Shown: in pieces, positions 6,643 to 20,217 of the stretch | Layout of the letters: each line of letters opens with the position of its first letter | How positions within the stretch are numbered: the first letter of the stretch is position 1 | NCBI GenBank assembly: GCA_902801475.1 | Contig: CADCIO010000003.1 | Coordinates: 28,869 to 92,868 of the forward strand | Length of the DNA stretch: 64,000 nt | DNA from: an uncultured Bacteroidales bacterium | GTDB lineage: Bacteria; Bacteroidota; Bacteroidia; Bacteroidales; Bacteroidaceae | Direction of reading: 5' to 3' | Translations under genes and position numbers: made by a program | The notes under the pieces: model-generated | The model's input: only the letters and a program-made list of their open reading frames with translations | Databases searched by the model: none | What the model was told of the DNA's origin: nothing

Positions 6643-7224
6643 ATGAATTTTATCTGTACACGTTTCCTGTCGATGCTTGTCTGTATCTCATTACCATTTG
6701 GGTGGTGTTGGGGACAGGTGCTGCATTCATCGCAAGACCCTTCCCATCCTGTGCAATGGGGTGCGGGAGAGGGTTTGCATTCGTCCACGAATCCGACGGG
6801 ATGGGTGGGTGCGATGCCTGTTGCTCCAGAGAATCAGCCCGAAGAGAAGGGGGCGCCGCTGAAGGAACCTGTCATCCCGAATGAGAATCTGGACACGAAG
6901 AAGGTGTCGGAGGATACGGAGAAGGGTACGCTGTACGAAACGGGCATGGCGACCTATTATTCTGCCAAGACGCATGGACGGATGATGGCAAATGGTACGC
7001 GATATGACAAGAATCAGCTGTTTTGTGCCCATAAGAAGTTGCCGTTCGGCACGAAGATTCGTGTGGTGAACAAGAAGAACGGACGAGAGGTGATTGTGGA
7101 CGTGAGGGATCGTGGCCCATTCGCCAAGGGACGGGTGATTGACCTCAGTAACAAGGCTGCCGAGCTGTTGGGCATGTTGAGCGATGGGGTAGTGCCGGTG
7201 GAGCTGTGGGTAATTGAAAATTGA
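6643..7224 (+). CDS. RlpA-like double-psi beta-barrel protein, secreted
   Basis: A 193-residue exported protein. I start it at the ATG at 6643, which gives a hydrophobic signal (F-I-C-T-R-F-L-S-M-L-V-C-I-S-L) ending near residue 24; an in-frame start at 6508 would bury this signal. After a low-complexity region the C-terminal 90 residues are an RlpA-type barrel: G-M-A-T-Y-Y, then H-G-R-M-M-A-N-G near 115 and V-D-V-R-D-R-G-P near 160. RlpA proteins bind or cleave peptidoglycan lacking stem peptides. No SPOR domain is present, so this is the short form common in Bacteroidetes. The stop lies in a run of 7-bp repeats (7210-7243). Confidence 0.85.
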   Translation: MNFICTRFLSMLVCISLPFGWCWGQVLHSSQDPSHPVQWGAGEGLHSSTNPTGWVGAMPVAPENQPEEKGAPLKEPVIPNENLDTKKVSEDTEKGTLYETGMATYYSAKTHGRMMANGTRYDKNQLFCAHKKLPFGTKIRVVNKKNGREVIVDVRDRGPFAKGRVIDLSNKAAELLGMLSDGVVPVELWVIEN

Positions 7225-7243
7225 AAATTGAAAGTTGAAAATT
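7210..7243. repeat. 7-bp tandem repeat at the end of the RlpA gene
   Basis: About five copies of ATTGAAA/GTTGAAA follow one another and supply the last codons and the stop of the RlpA gene. The same heptad tract recurs at 30693-30714 at the end of the DUF3987 gene. Confidence 0.7.
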
Positions 7244-7281
7244 GAGCTAACGCGATGTACGTGCGCTGGAGAGTGATACTG

Positions 7282-9256
<1,975 letters not shown>

Positions 9257-9270
<14 letters not shown>

Positions 9271-9961
9271 GTACTTTCTGTCCTTTGTTCTTGGTGAATT
9301 TGCCAAAGTGTATGGCATGTTTGGGGCATCGGTGATAGCATCGCAGGCACCCTGTGCAATTTTCGTGTTTCCACACAATCTTGCCTTTGTTATCTGTGGT
9401 GATATTGTCCAATGGGCAGCCACGCACACAGCGTTTGCAACGGATGCAATCCTTGTTCGTATGGAAGTATTTGTCAGTGACGAGAAAATGATTGAACACC
9501 CAACGCAGCACATAGGTCTTGAACCATGCAAAGCCTCCTCTGACCACCTCCGTCTTTTGTTCTTTCTGCTTGATGCTTTCAGCGATGGAAGGAAGGCGTT
9601 GGAGAGTTTCTTGTACTTTGGCTGTCGCCACCTCATCCTTATCTACATCGAAACCAGGCAGGCAGACGTAGGTGTTGGGCATGTGAACGGAGAAAACAGC
9701 ATCCACTTTCCTGTCTAGTCGTTTGTTCAGAATGGTGTCGGCATAGCCGATGTCATCGCCACAGGTCATCACTACCCATACATATTGAGCAGCTTTGATT
9801 TCCTCCTTGTGTTCGTCAATATATTCTCCTACCACTTTGGGAATGCCCCATGCATACACGGGGAAGACCATGCCGAACACGTCCTGCTCGTCTTCCAGCA
9901 AACCTTTGAGTTTGTCTGCCACCCATTGGCTGTTGCCTGTTCCTGAAAAACAATAAATCAT
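9257..9961 (-). CDS. EFR1-family ferredoxin with flavodoxin-like N-terminus
   Basis: A 234-residue protein combining a flavodoxin-like domain (Y-C-F-S-G-T-G-N-S at the N-terminus binds the flavin phosphate) with two 4Fe-4S motifs: cysteines at 172, 175, 178, 182 and at 202, 205, 208, 212. Members of this family are inferred electron carriers; no partner oxidoreductase is nearby. Its ATG overlaps the stop of the DUF1460 gene (bases 9961-9963) and its end overlaps the ABC-F start, so all three are tightly coupled. It is cytoplasmic, with no signal. Confidence 0.9.
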
Positions 9962-10839
9962 CAGTCTTTGAATCTGAACACACGGATGCCCGTATGCTTG
10001 TCTTGTTTCATCTCATACTCGTAGAACGTCTCCTTGCTCATCAGCACCTTTTTGTAGAGGCTTGACGCATGAAGCAGGTGAAGTTGTCCATTCTGCCAGA
10101 AAGCGATGCCGATGTGGCGAGTATCAAGCCCGTCGCTGTCGGTCAGCATGGCAACGATGTCTCCATCTTTTACAGCACCCAATGAAGTGTTTTGTCTCCA
10201 TTGCAGATTCTTCTTGGGAATATATCGGAACTTCCTGCCGTTGGTGGCTTGTTCATATTGCTTGATAGGAGCGACGAAATTAGGATGGTTCTTCAGCTGC
10301 TTGTACAGCGTCGGATGGGCAGACATGTAATTGATGTTGATGGCTTGTACAGCTGTAAACGCTCCCCAAGGTTCTGATTGGGGTGCGATGTCCTCTACAA
10401 TGCCCAACTGTTCATTGTCTTCTGCCCACCAAGTAAAGTAGTGGAGACGAGAGGTGTAGTCGGTCATCTTGCCCTCACGGAAACGTGTTTTCGAGAGATT
10501 CTTGCAGTAGTCGTCAAACGTGCGTTTATCTTGCTGGTCACACATCGAGAGTGCCACCACTGTTTCCACAAACGTAGTGCAGTCAAGTCCATGCAGGTTC
10601 ACAATCAAATGTTCTGTATCGCCCAATTCCAACGTGTGTGCCACGTATGGCAGTCCCAAGAATTTCTTGCCGAAGTAGAAAATGCGATTCTCGTTGCCAC
10701 GCTGTGTGGGTGCTTCCTTCAACAGCTTCACCACCAAGGCACTATCCTCCTTGGAGTATTCTATGTTCTGTGCTTGCATGCCAAGGGCAAAAACCAAGGC
10801 AAGAAGCGTTATCATCCATCTATTCATGCTGTGATACAT
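9961..10839 (-). CDS. DUF1460 protein, NlpC/P60-like amidase, exported
   Basis: A 292-residue protein with a signal peptide (W-M-I-T-L-L-A-L-V-F-A-L-G-M-Q-A-Q). DUF1460 proteins are related to NlpC/P60 enzymes; structures of relatives show a cysteine-peptidase fold acting on peptidoglycan fragments. The likely nucleophile is C in L-D-C-T-T-F-V-E near residue 84, and the histidine is in T-R-H-I-G-I-A-F-W near 242. The start may be M1 (10839) or M4 (10830 region); both keep the signal. It is the first gene of the overlapping three-gene operon and shares a divergent promoter region with the beta-galactosidase gene (TACCTTTG on the minus strand at 10862-10869). Confidence 0.88.
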   Translation of the reverse strand: MYHSMNRWMITLLALVFALGMQAQNIEYSKEDSALVVKLLKEAPTQRGNENRIFYFGKKFLGLPYVAHTLELGDTEHLIVNLHGLDCTTFVETVVALSMCDQQDKRTFDDYCKNLSKTRFREGKMTDYTSRLHYFTWWAEDNEQLGIVEDIAPQSEPWGAFTAVQAININYMSAHPTLYKQLKNHPNFVAPIKQYEQATNGRKFRYIPKKNLQWRQNTSLGAVKDGDIVAMLTDSDGLDTRHIGIAFWQNGQLHLLHASSLYKKVLMSKETFYEYEMKQDKHTGIRVFRFKD

Positions 10840-10851
10840 TATTTATTATGA

Positions 10852-13986
<3,135 letters not shown>

Positions 13987-14014
13987 AGAAACAAAGAAGA
14001 AATAAAGAAACAAT

Positions 14015-14045
14015 GAAGGAAAGCATCTCATTGATGCCTTCCTTC
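14015..14045. terminator. Bidirectional hairpin between the GH2 gene and a small gene
   Basis: GAAGGAAAGCATC (14015-14027) pairs with GATGCCTTCCTTC (14033-14045) around a 5-base loop. The right arm forms the 3' end of the small minus-strand gene. The flanks are only moderately T-rich. Confidence 0.5.
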
Positions 14046-14219
14046 GTTTAGTTTCTCTTTTGCGGCTAGTTCAGCGGAGATGTCTTTCCTGCCGCGATAG
14101 TCAAACTTGTTGTTCACAAGGTTCTGCATGAACGTGTTGGCACGGTTCAGCAGTTCGTTGTCGTCCGCGATCAGGTGGACGAGCCGTTGCAGTTGGTCAA
14201 ATTGTGTTTCTTCTGCCAT
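14028..14219 (-). CDS. Small conserved-looking hypothetical protein (63 aa)
   Basis: I start it at the ATG at 14219; the open frame extends upstream through non-coding-looking sequence. The product is acidic to neutral, helical and soluble (D-Q-L-Q-R-L-V-H-L-I-A-D-D-N-E-L-L-N-R-A near the N-terminus), with a charged C-terminus. I do not recognise a family. It stands alone between convergent and codirectional neighbours. Confidence 0.55.
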   Translation of the reverse strand: MAEETQFDQLQRLVHLIADDNELLNRANTFMQNLVNNKFDYRGRKDISAELAAKEKLNEGRHQ

Positions 14220-14446
14220 AGTTGGATTGTTTTCGTTTTTCGGGGACAAAGGTATATAAAAGAAATGAATAATGAAAAAAGAAAGGCGAAAAAAATACAT
14301 TGACATCAATGCTTTGCACCTTTTTACTCTTCATTTTTCATCATTTGCTTTCATTTGAAGGAACTCTTGACCCTTATGACTTGGAGGTATAGGTTGGGCA
14401 GTGTCCTCAATGAGTCATTAGCTGAAATTGTAGCTTTGCTTGGTTG

Positions 14447-15256
14447 TTACTTCCAAAAACCAAAGAAGTGCTTCACAGGACCAAAGCCGTTACCTATTTC
14501 ATAGTCGGCACCAGCAACGATGGCATCATTGATATACTGCTTGGCTGCTGCGGCGGCATCTGGCAGGTTCATGCCCTTGGCAAGCATAGAGGCAAAAGCC
14601 GACGACATCGTGCATCCTGTGCCATGGGTGTTCTTGGTGTGGATACGTACCGATGGCAACTCATACACCTTGCCTTCCTCGGCATCATAGAAGATATCTA
14701 CCAGCTTCTCTTCTGTGAGGTGACCCGCTTTCAGGAGCACTGAGGTCTGAGCCTTCTCTGCGAGTCGACGTGCAGCATCAGGAAGAGATGACTGACAATC
14801 GAGTGTCTCTCCGCCAAGCAGAATCTCCGCCTCTGGGATATTAGGGGTAATGACGCGGGCACGAGGCAACAGGATGGTGATAAGAGAGTCAATGGCACTG
14901 TCTTCGATAAGCTTGTGACCTGAGGTTGATACCATCACAGGGTCGAGCACGACATTCCTGATCTTGAAAGCATCCAACTGACGAGCTACTGCTTCCACCA
15001 CTTCCGATGAATGCAGCATACCTATCTTGATGGCATCAGCACCGATGTCGGAGAGGACGGCTTCAATCTGCTGTTCAATGATGGGTGTGGGTACTGCGCT
15101 CACAGCTGTCACGCCGAGTGTGTTCTGTACCGTGATAGCTGTAATGGCAGATGCAGCATAGCAACCACATGCTGATATGGTTTTTATGTCGGCTTGTATG
15201 CCGGCACCACCACCAGAATCACTTCCGGCAATGGTGAGTACACGATTGTATTTCAT
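14447..15256 (-). CDS. thiD: Hydroxymethylpyrimidine/phosphomethylpyrimidine kinase
   Basis: A 269-residue ribokinase-fold enzyme that phosphorylates hydroxymethylpyrimidine twice for thiamin synthesis and salvage. I-A-G-S-D-S-G-G-G-A-G-I-Q at residues 9-21 is the ThiD substrate loop, D-P-V-M-V-S-T-S-G near 107 and N-T-H-G-T-G-C near 212 hold the anion hole and catalytic cysteine region. It is the last gene of a thiM - thiE/tenA - thiD set and follows the fusion gene by 39 bases, so co-transcription is likely. No cofactor-sensing riboswitch is visible in front of the operon. Confidence 0.95.
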   Translation of the reverse strand: MKYNRVLTIAGSDSGGGAGIQADIKTISACGCYAASAITAITVQNTLGVTAVSAVPTPIIEQQIEAVLSDIGADAIKIGMLHSSEVVEAVARQLDAFKIRNVVLDPVMVSTSGHKLIEDSAIDSLITILLPRARVITPNIPEAEILLGGETLDCQSSLPDAARRLAEKAQTSVLLKAGHLTEEKLVDIFYDAEEGKVYELPSVRIHTKNTHGTGCTMSSAFASMLAKGMNLPDAAAAAKQYINDAIVAGADYEIGNGFGPVKHFFGFWK

Positions 15257-15295
15257 ATAGAGGAATTATTTCTTGTTTTTGATGTTTCGAGGGGA

Positions 15296-16555
15296 TCAGA
15301 GGCACTGCTGCCAGAAAAGTATTTCCATTTCGGTGCTACGGACAAAAGCGTGACGCATGGCTGCGCGGAGTTGGATGTCACCTTCTGAAGCCAGTTTGTT
15401 TGCCAGACGCTGCATGACTGGAACGCCTTCGTCCATCACAGGTGAAGTGTAGCAGTTGATCCATTCATGATAGAAGTTGTTCGCTGGGTCCTTTTCTATG
15501 GCCTTCAGGTATTTGCCCACCTCATTATAGATCCATATACAAGGCAGCAGGGCTGCAATAGCCATGGGAAGATTGCCTGACTCGATATAGAGAGAGGTGA
15601 ATTCCATGTACTCAGTCGTCAGCGGCATGGGCTGAACGTTGTCATGGCCTATCTCCATGCTGAGGGCTTCGTTCAAGGCTTTTTCTGCCTTCATGGCATC
15701 CTCGACAAAGATACGGATCTGTTCACGCGCTTCTCCTTCTTCCACCATCGATGCAAGCTTGTTCATCTCCTTGGCGTAGTTTGCCAGATAGATGGCGTCT
15801 TGCTCCAGATACCGCTTGAAGGTGTCTCGTGGGAGGGTTCCATCTGCCATCTGCATGATAAAAGGGTGGTGCTTGATCTGTTCAAACAACGGGGTTACCA
15901 CCTGCCAAGCGTTGTCGCACCAGGAGCCCTGCTTATCCTTGACGAGCTGAAGCAGTTCCGCCGATGACTGACGAGGAGAGTCGGCACTTACGATGTCGGA
16001 TACGACGGCAATTCCATCTACGCCTCGGCTGATGACATCAGCTGCTGTGCGATGGTTCATGCCGCCAATTCCCACTGCAGGATGCACACTATGCGCCATA
16101 GCAATCTGAGCCCCATCCAGACCGAATGGTTTTGCGGTATCGGTCTTGGTTGAAGTACCAAAGATAGGAGAAATGGCAATATAGTCAACGTCGAGCTGGT
16201 TTGCTTCCTTGAGGTCACCCATGTTCTCTACGGAGAGACCGATAATCTTATCAGGTCCAAGCAGCTGTCGTGCAATATGATATGGCATATCTGATTGTCC
16301 GATATGTACGCCATCGGCATCAACTGCAAGTGCAACATCCAGACGGTCGTTGATAATCAGGGGAACACCGTAAGGACGCAACGTCTCCTTCAACTGCTGA
16401 GCCAACGCCACAAAGGTGGCCGTATCGCAATCCTTCTCACGTAGCTGCACGATAGTACAGCCACCCTTAACAGCCTCTTCCACAATCCAGTGCATATCTC
16501 TTCCACGAGACAGTGGACGGTCTGTAACTAGATATAATGATAAATCGAAGTCCAT
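15296..16555 (-). CDS. thiE: Fusion of thiamin phosphate synthase and TenA aminohydrolase
   Basis: A 419-residue fusion. Residues 1-200 are ThiE, which joins hydroxymethylpyrimidine diphosphate and thiazole phosphate: I-V-Q-L-R-E-K-D near 34, L-I-I-N-D-R-L-D-V-A near 67, H-I-G-Q-S-D-M near 81 and G-I-G-G-M-N near 170. From about 215 the chain is TenA, which releases usable pyrimidine from degraded thiamin: W-C-D-N-A-W, and a cysteine in A-A-L-L-P-C-I-W-I-Y corresponding to the TenA catalytic cysteine. The start codon overlaps the thiM stop (TAATG). The fusion places salvage of the pyrimidine and its use in the coupling step on one chain. Confidence 0.95.
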   Translation of the reverse strand: MDFDLSLYLVTDRPLSRGRDMHWIVEEAVKGGCTIVQLREKDCDTATFVALAQQLKETLRPYGVPLIINDRLDVALAVDADGVHIGQSDMPYHIARQLLGPDKIIGLSVENMGDLKEANQLDVDYIAISPIFGTSTKTDTAKPFGLDGAQIAMAHSVHPAVGIGGMNHRTAADVISRGVDGIAVVSDIVSADSPRQSSAELLQLVKDKQGSWCDNAWQVVTPLFEQIKHHPFIMQMADGTLPRDTFKRYLEQDAIYLANYAKEMNKLASMVEEGEAREQIRIFVEDAMKAEKALNEALSMEIGHDNVQPMPLTTEYMEFTSLYIESGNLPMAIAALLPCIWIYNEVGKYLKAIEKDPANNFYHEWINCYTSPVMDEGVPVMQRLANKLASEGDIQLRAAMRHAFVRSTEMEILFWQQCL

Positions 16556-17349
16556 TACTGTCGTACAGTGTTGATTAGTTCTTCAGGAGTGATGGTGTAA
16601 AGAAGGTCATTGAAGTTGGTAAGTAGAGAGCCTGGTCCAGCCGATTTCTTAGCTGCCAGTTCACCAACTACACCCATAAGGGCCATTGCGTGGAGCGATG
16701 CCTCAAACGGATCTGGATTGATGGCGGCAAAGGCTGCTACCATTGAGGATGCGGTGCATCCCATAGCTGTTACCAGAGTCTGCATGGGCGAACCGTTTGT
16801 CAGCTGCTCGGTGCGCTCACCATCTGTCACATAATCCGTAGCTCCACTGATGGTAACGATAGCACCTGTCTGCTTTGCCAGCATCTTTGCCGACTCTATA
16901 GCATCGGACGACGCTGCACTTGAATCAACACCCTTACTCTTCACATTGGCATTGACAAGCGCCATAATCTCAGAACCGTTTCCTCGTATGATGGTGGGGT
17001 GGCACTCATTGATAATCTTCCATGCTGTTTGGGTACGGTATGGTGTTGCACCTGCACCCACAGGGTCGAGTACTGTCACCCCTCCACGATTATTCATTGC
17101 CCTGCCGGCAGCAAGCATTCCCTCAACCCACTGTTTGTCGAGAGTACCGATGTTAATCATCAACGCGCCAGCAATAGCTGTCATATCTTCCATTTCTTCA
17201 ACAGCATGAGCCATGACAGGCGATGCACCTACGGCGAGGAGAGCATTGGCCGTAAAGTTCATAGCAACATAGTTGGTGATGTTATGTACGAGTGGCGACT
17301 TTTCACGAATGGCTGTCAGATCAGCAGCGAGTTTTTCTTTGTTTAGCAT
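16555..17349 (-). CDS. thiM: Hydroxyethylthiazole kinase
   Basis: A 264-residue ribokinase-like kinase that phosphorylates the thiazole part of thiamin for salvage. S-P-L-V-H-N-I-T-N-Y-V near residue 18, D-P-V-G-A-G-A-T-P near 95, R-G-N-G-S-E near 122 and the anion-hole motif A-M-G-C-T-A-S near 195 are all present. It is the first gene of the operon; a TAACTTTG -7 box lies on the minus strand at 17403-17410. The leader of about 60 bases is too short and lacks the conserved CTGAGA and ACC elements of a TPP riboswitch. Confidence 0.95.
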   Translation of the reverse strand: MLNKEKLAADLTAIREKSPLVHNITNYVAMNFTANALLAVGASPVMAHAVEEMEDMTAIAGALMINIGTLDKQWVEGMLAAGRAMNNRGGVTVLDPVGAGATPYRTQTAWKIINECHPTIIRGNGSEIMALVNANVKSKGVDSSAASSDAIESAKMLAKQTGAIVTISGATDYVTDGERTEQLTNGSPMQTLVTAMGCTASSMVAAFAAINPDPFEASLHAMALMGVVGELAAKKSAGPGSLLTNFNDLLYTITPEELINTVRQ

Positions 17350-17505
17350 ATCAAATAGTATTTATATGTTATTGACTTAACCCCTTTAGTTAAAATCCGA
17401 TGCAAAGTTACGACTTTTTTTATTTTTTTGTAATTTTGTGGCGTTTTTCAACTTAAGTATTTCCTATTTCTTGCGTAAAGAGGGTAAAAGCAACTCAAAA
17501 ACAGC

Positions 17506-18015
17506 ATGGACAGAACCGCATTTGAACAGACAGCAGCGCGACTGCGTCCTCTAATTCTCCGCATCGGAAGAGACTTCTTCGGCTCAGCGGACGATGCAGA
17601 GGACGTGGCTCAAGAGACGCTCTTGCAACTGTGGCGATACTGTCAGCAGCTGGACGAAAGCCGAAACATCGAGGCACTGGCTGTGAGGGTGGCAAAAAAC
17701 TGCTGTGTGAACATGAAACGACGGCAACACCTCACGTTGGTGCGAGAAACGGACGGCATGGGCGAAACCAATCCATCACCACACCTCTCCCCACATGAAG
17801 AAGTGGAACGGGAGGAAGGGCTGAAAGCCTTGGACAAAGCCATCAGTCAGTTGCAACCTCGCGAACGCCAACTCTTCGAGATGCGACAGCAAGACGGACT
17901 CTCAACCGAAGAAATCGCCCAACAGACGGGCATCCCGAAAGCCTCTGTGCAGAGCATGGTGGCAATGGCAAGAAAGAAAGTGTTTAACGAAATGAAAAGG
18001 AGGATGAACTTATGA
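17506..18015 (+). CDS. ECF-type RNA polymerase sigma factor (trio 1)
   Basis: A 169-residue extracytoplasmic-function sigma factor: region 2 (A-E-D-V-A-Q-E-T-L-L-Q-L-W near 32-44) and region 4 (L-Q-P-R-E-R-Q-L-F-E-M-R, then S-T-E-E-I-A-Q-Q-T-G-I-P-K-A-S-V-Q near 130-146). It is the first gene of a three-gene set; its stop overlaps the next start (ATGA). The same architecture recurs at 57596-60292 with a clearly different sigma. A TAATTTTG -7-like box lies at 17431-17438. Confidence 0.92.
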   Translation: MDRTAFEQTAARLRPLILRIGRDFFGSADDAEDVAQETLLQLWRYCQQLDESRNIEALAVRVAKNCCVNMKRRQHLTLVRETDGMGETNPSPHLSPHEEVEREEGLKALDKAISQLQPRERQLFEMRQQDGLSTEEIAQQTGIPKASVQSMVAMARKKVFNEMKRRMNL

Positions 18016-18680
18016 CACAGCAAGAAGTCAATCGACTCATCGATCTCTATATGGAAGGCAAGACCTCCCCAGAGGAGGAACACCAGCTCGCCATCGAGGT
18101 GAATCGCTCTGATGCACCTGCCGAGTGGAAGATCATCGCCGAGATGCTGGGCGAACTCACGTTGGGTGAAGCCCTCTACGACCAGACAATGGCTGAGCGG
18201 AAACGGGTACGCATCCGTCGCTATATCGGTTGGAGCATAGCAGCTGTAGCAGCATGTCTGACGCTGTGGTTCGTGCTGGGCAAGCTCAGCATCCCGACTC
18301 TTCAGCAAGATACAGCCCCTCAAATCGCCCAACAGCCTAAGCCTGTGGTGAAGCCGGAGGTGAAGGAGAAGGAAGTGTCGACAGTGCTGACCCCAGCATC
18401 TCCAGCCGAAGAGCAAGTGGCATACAACGCTCCCACGAAACGCATCAAGAAGCATCGCAAAAACGCTCGTCCTGTAGTGGAAGAAGTGGTGGAAGAGGAA
18501 GTGCCCATGCTGCCAGAAGTGAGCGAAGAGGAACTGGCGCAGGTGGAGAGAAACTTCCAGATGTGGCAACTCAAACAAGCCATCCTGATGGAGAAGGTGG
18601 AACTGGATGCCGCTACGATGGCATTGAACAAAAAGTATGAGGCTTACCTCGAAGAATACAGAAACAGCATCGAAATATAA
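18012..18680 (+). CDS. Membrane anti-sigma-like protein (trio 1)
   Basis: 222 residues. A cytoplasmic N-terminal part of about 70 residues with an M-E-G-K-T-S-P-E-E-E-H-Q-L motif precedes one transmembrane segment (about 73-92). A linker rich in P, K, E and V follows, and a charged helix or coiled coil at the C-terminus (about 175-222). No zinc-binding H-x3-C-x2-C motif is seen, so a classical ZAS anti-sigma domain is not proven. Overlap with the sigma gene and the single membrane helix make an anti-sigma or sensor role the simplest reading. The protein at 58153-58824 has the same plan. Confidence 0.7.
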   Translation: MTQQEVNRLIDLYMEGKTSPEEEHQLAIEVNRSDAPAEWKIIAEMLGELTLGEALYDQTMAERKRVRIRRYIGWSIAAVAACLTLWFVLGKLSIPTLQQDTAPQIAQQPKPVVKPEVKEKEVSTVLTPASPAEEQVAYNAPTKRIKKHRKNARPVVEEVVEEEVPMLPEVSEEELAQVERNFQMWQLKQAILMEKVELDAATMALNKKYEAYLEEYRNSIEI

Positions 18681-18701
18681 CAATCTAAAACAGCAAGGAA
18701 T

Positions 18702-19814
18702 ATGAAAACAAGAAACATCCGCTATGCAGCATTGTTGCTGGCAGCAATCGTGAGCCTGAACATGTCGGCTCAGAAGAACGTGCTCAAGGCATTTGAGAAG
18801 TTCAAGAACTCGAAAGGTGTGACCATCACGAACACAGTTCGTGAACAAGGCAAAACCAGTACGCTCCATCCCTGGCGATGCAACATCGTGGAATTCAAAG
18901 TGATTCCAGGGGCGGGATATGTCACCATGACAAACGAACTGCGAGCTGCTTTCGAACAGGACAGTCAAGACACAGACGTGACCTACTACGGACAAATGAA
19001 GGGACTTCCAGAAAATGCCACAGAGGCAGAGAAAGCGAAGTACAAGAAGACCATCGTGCGCTACAATGACGAAGATGACCCTATCGTGATCGGCGAGAAC
19101 ACGACCTACGACGTATTGGTGCTTCGCAGCAACTCGAAAGAGCATGCTGGCAACCGTATCGTGGTGGCAGTGGAGTGGAAACTGGATGGCAAGTCTGGCA
19201 GCTGGAAGGGTAATCTGTACGAGATCGAAGGACCAAGCGGCTTTGTGAGAACTGCCACGGCATCCACTGCTGGAGAGGAAATGGGACAAGACGACTTCAT
19301 CACCCGCATGACCTTCTATCGCGACAACTACACGAACGGAAGAGGTGATGACAGACCATTGCTGATGAGCATGCTGACTTATTTGACCGCCAACGCACCA
19401 ATGGCATCCGAGAATGAAATAGCAGTGGCTCGCTCCATCCTTGGAGAAATGGGACAAACCAATGGCGAGATATCACCCTCTATCATCATGAATCAAAATT
19501 TTATCACACAATGCCTTCAGGTATTAGAGTTGAAAAATGGGGACATGGTGGATGGTGCATTGGTGATGGAACGCTTGGACAGCTATTACAAGGAATTTAG
19601 GAGAGAAACCATCATATCCATGCAGCAACAGATACTGAACCGAATGGCAGAATACATCCGTGCCCAGCAGGAAAAAGGAATGAGTGATGCCACCTTCAAC
19701 AAAGTGGTCAAGATTCTGGGCGATTGGAAAAGTTCATCTACCATCATCGCACATAAACAATACATCTCTAACGTTCTCCAGAATCTGGAGCGGAAACAAA
19801 ACGGAATTAAGTAA
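18702..19814 (+). CDS. Exported protein of unknown function (trio 1)
   Basis: 370 residues with a clear signal peptide (Y-A-A-L-L-L-A-A-I-V-S-L-N-M-S-A-Q, cleaved near residue 23). No domain that I can name. The first half is mixed alpha/beta with several tryptophan and aspartate-rich turns; the second half (about 210-370) is mostly helical. It follows the anti-sigma-like gene by 21 bases and is likely the effector or sensed envelope component of the ECF trio; this is inference. Confidence 0.7.
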   Translation: MKTRNIRYAALLLAAIVSLNMSAQKNVLKAFEKFKNSKGVTITNTVREQGKTSTLHPWRCNIVEFKVIPGAGYVTMTNELRAAFEQDSQDTDVTYYGQMKGLPENATEAEKAKYKKTIVRYNDEDDPIVIGENTTYDVLVLRSNSKEHAGNRIVVAVEWKLDGKSGSWKGNLYEIEGPSGFVRTATASTAGEEMGQDDFITRMTFYRDNYTNGRGDDRPLLMSMLTYLTANAPMASENEIAVARSILGEMGQTNGEISPSIIMNQNFITQCLQVLELKNGDMVDGALVMERLDSYYKEFRRETIISMQQQILNRMAEYIRAQQEKGMSDATFNKVVKILGDWKSSSTIIAHKQYISNVLQNLERKQNGIK

Positions 19815-19906
19815 ATCGGAGGCTCGACAGACGAGACAACAAAAGGGGAAGGCTGCAACCATTGCAACCTTCTCCTTTCTACATCTTACATTTTACATTT
19901 TTCATC

Positions 19907-20014
19907 TTACATCATGCATCGCATGCAACTCGTGGTTCCCATAGCAGTCAGCGCTGCCGTCAGGATAGACACCACCACCTGAATGATGGTTCTCCAAAAA
20001 TCTTTATTCTTCAT
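19907..20014 (-). CDS. Smalltalk protein (35 aa)
   Basis: A 35-residue frame, ATG at 20012-20014 and TAA at 19907-19909. The start M-K-N-K-D-F-W-R-T-I-I-Q-V is followed by a hydrophobic helix V-V-S-I-L-T-A-A-L-T-A-M-G and T-T-S-C near residue 30. This matches the Bacteroidetes smalltalk family, which is found next to HU-like proteins and DUF3987/VirE-type primases. Function is unknown; the T-T-S-C ending hints at membrane association. It lies downstream of the HU-like gene on the same strand. Confidence 0.8.
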   Translation of the reverse strand: MKNKDFWRTIIQVVVSILTAALTAMGTTSCMRCMM

Positions 20015-20030
20015 AATTGTAGTTAGTTTT

Positions 20031-20198
20031 GAGGGGCAAGGGGCAAGGGGCAAGAGGTTTGTTTTGAGGGGCAGGGTGCAAGGTGCAAGAGAACCTTTAG
20101 CTCGACGGAGTCAAATGTTATGCTTTGAGTTCCTAACGTGCAAGGTATCCTCTCGCTCCTTGCTCCTCGCCCCTTGCCCCTCTCTCCTTGCCCCTCTC
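20031..20198. repeat. Imperfect inverted repeat built of GGGGCAA units
   Basis: Tandem GGGGCAA units at 20031-20060 and 20066-20090 are mirrored by CCTTGCCCC-type units at 20155-20198. The whole forms a long G+C-rich foldback between the HU-like and smalltalk genes. It carries no reading frame and looks like an intergenic repeat family. Confidence 0.6.
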
Positions 20199-20217
20199 GC
20201 CTCAACTGTCAACTCCC

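Noticed and set aside
9271..9636. N-terminal extension of the ABC-F protein
   Set aside because: This part of the frame is antiparallel in content to no known domain and overlaps the iron-sulfur region of the EFR1 gene; the ABC fold begins at 9270.
17350..17505. TPP riboswitch in front of thiM
   Set aside because: The conserved CTGAGA and ACC helices are absent and the leader is too short.
17847..19457. 536-codon minus-strand frame
   Set aside because: It runs antisense through the anti-sigma-like and exported protein genes and is rich in H, C and S without any domain.
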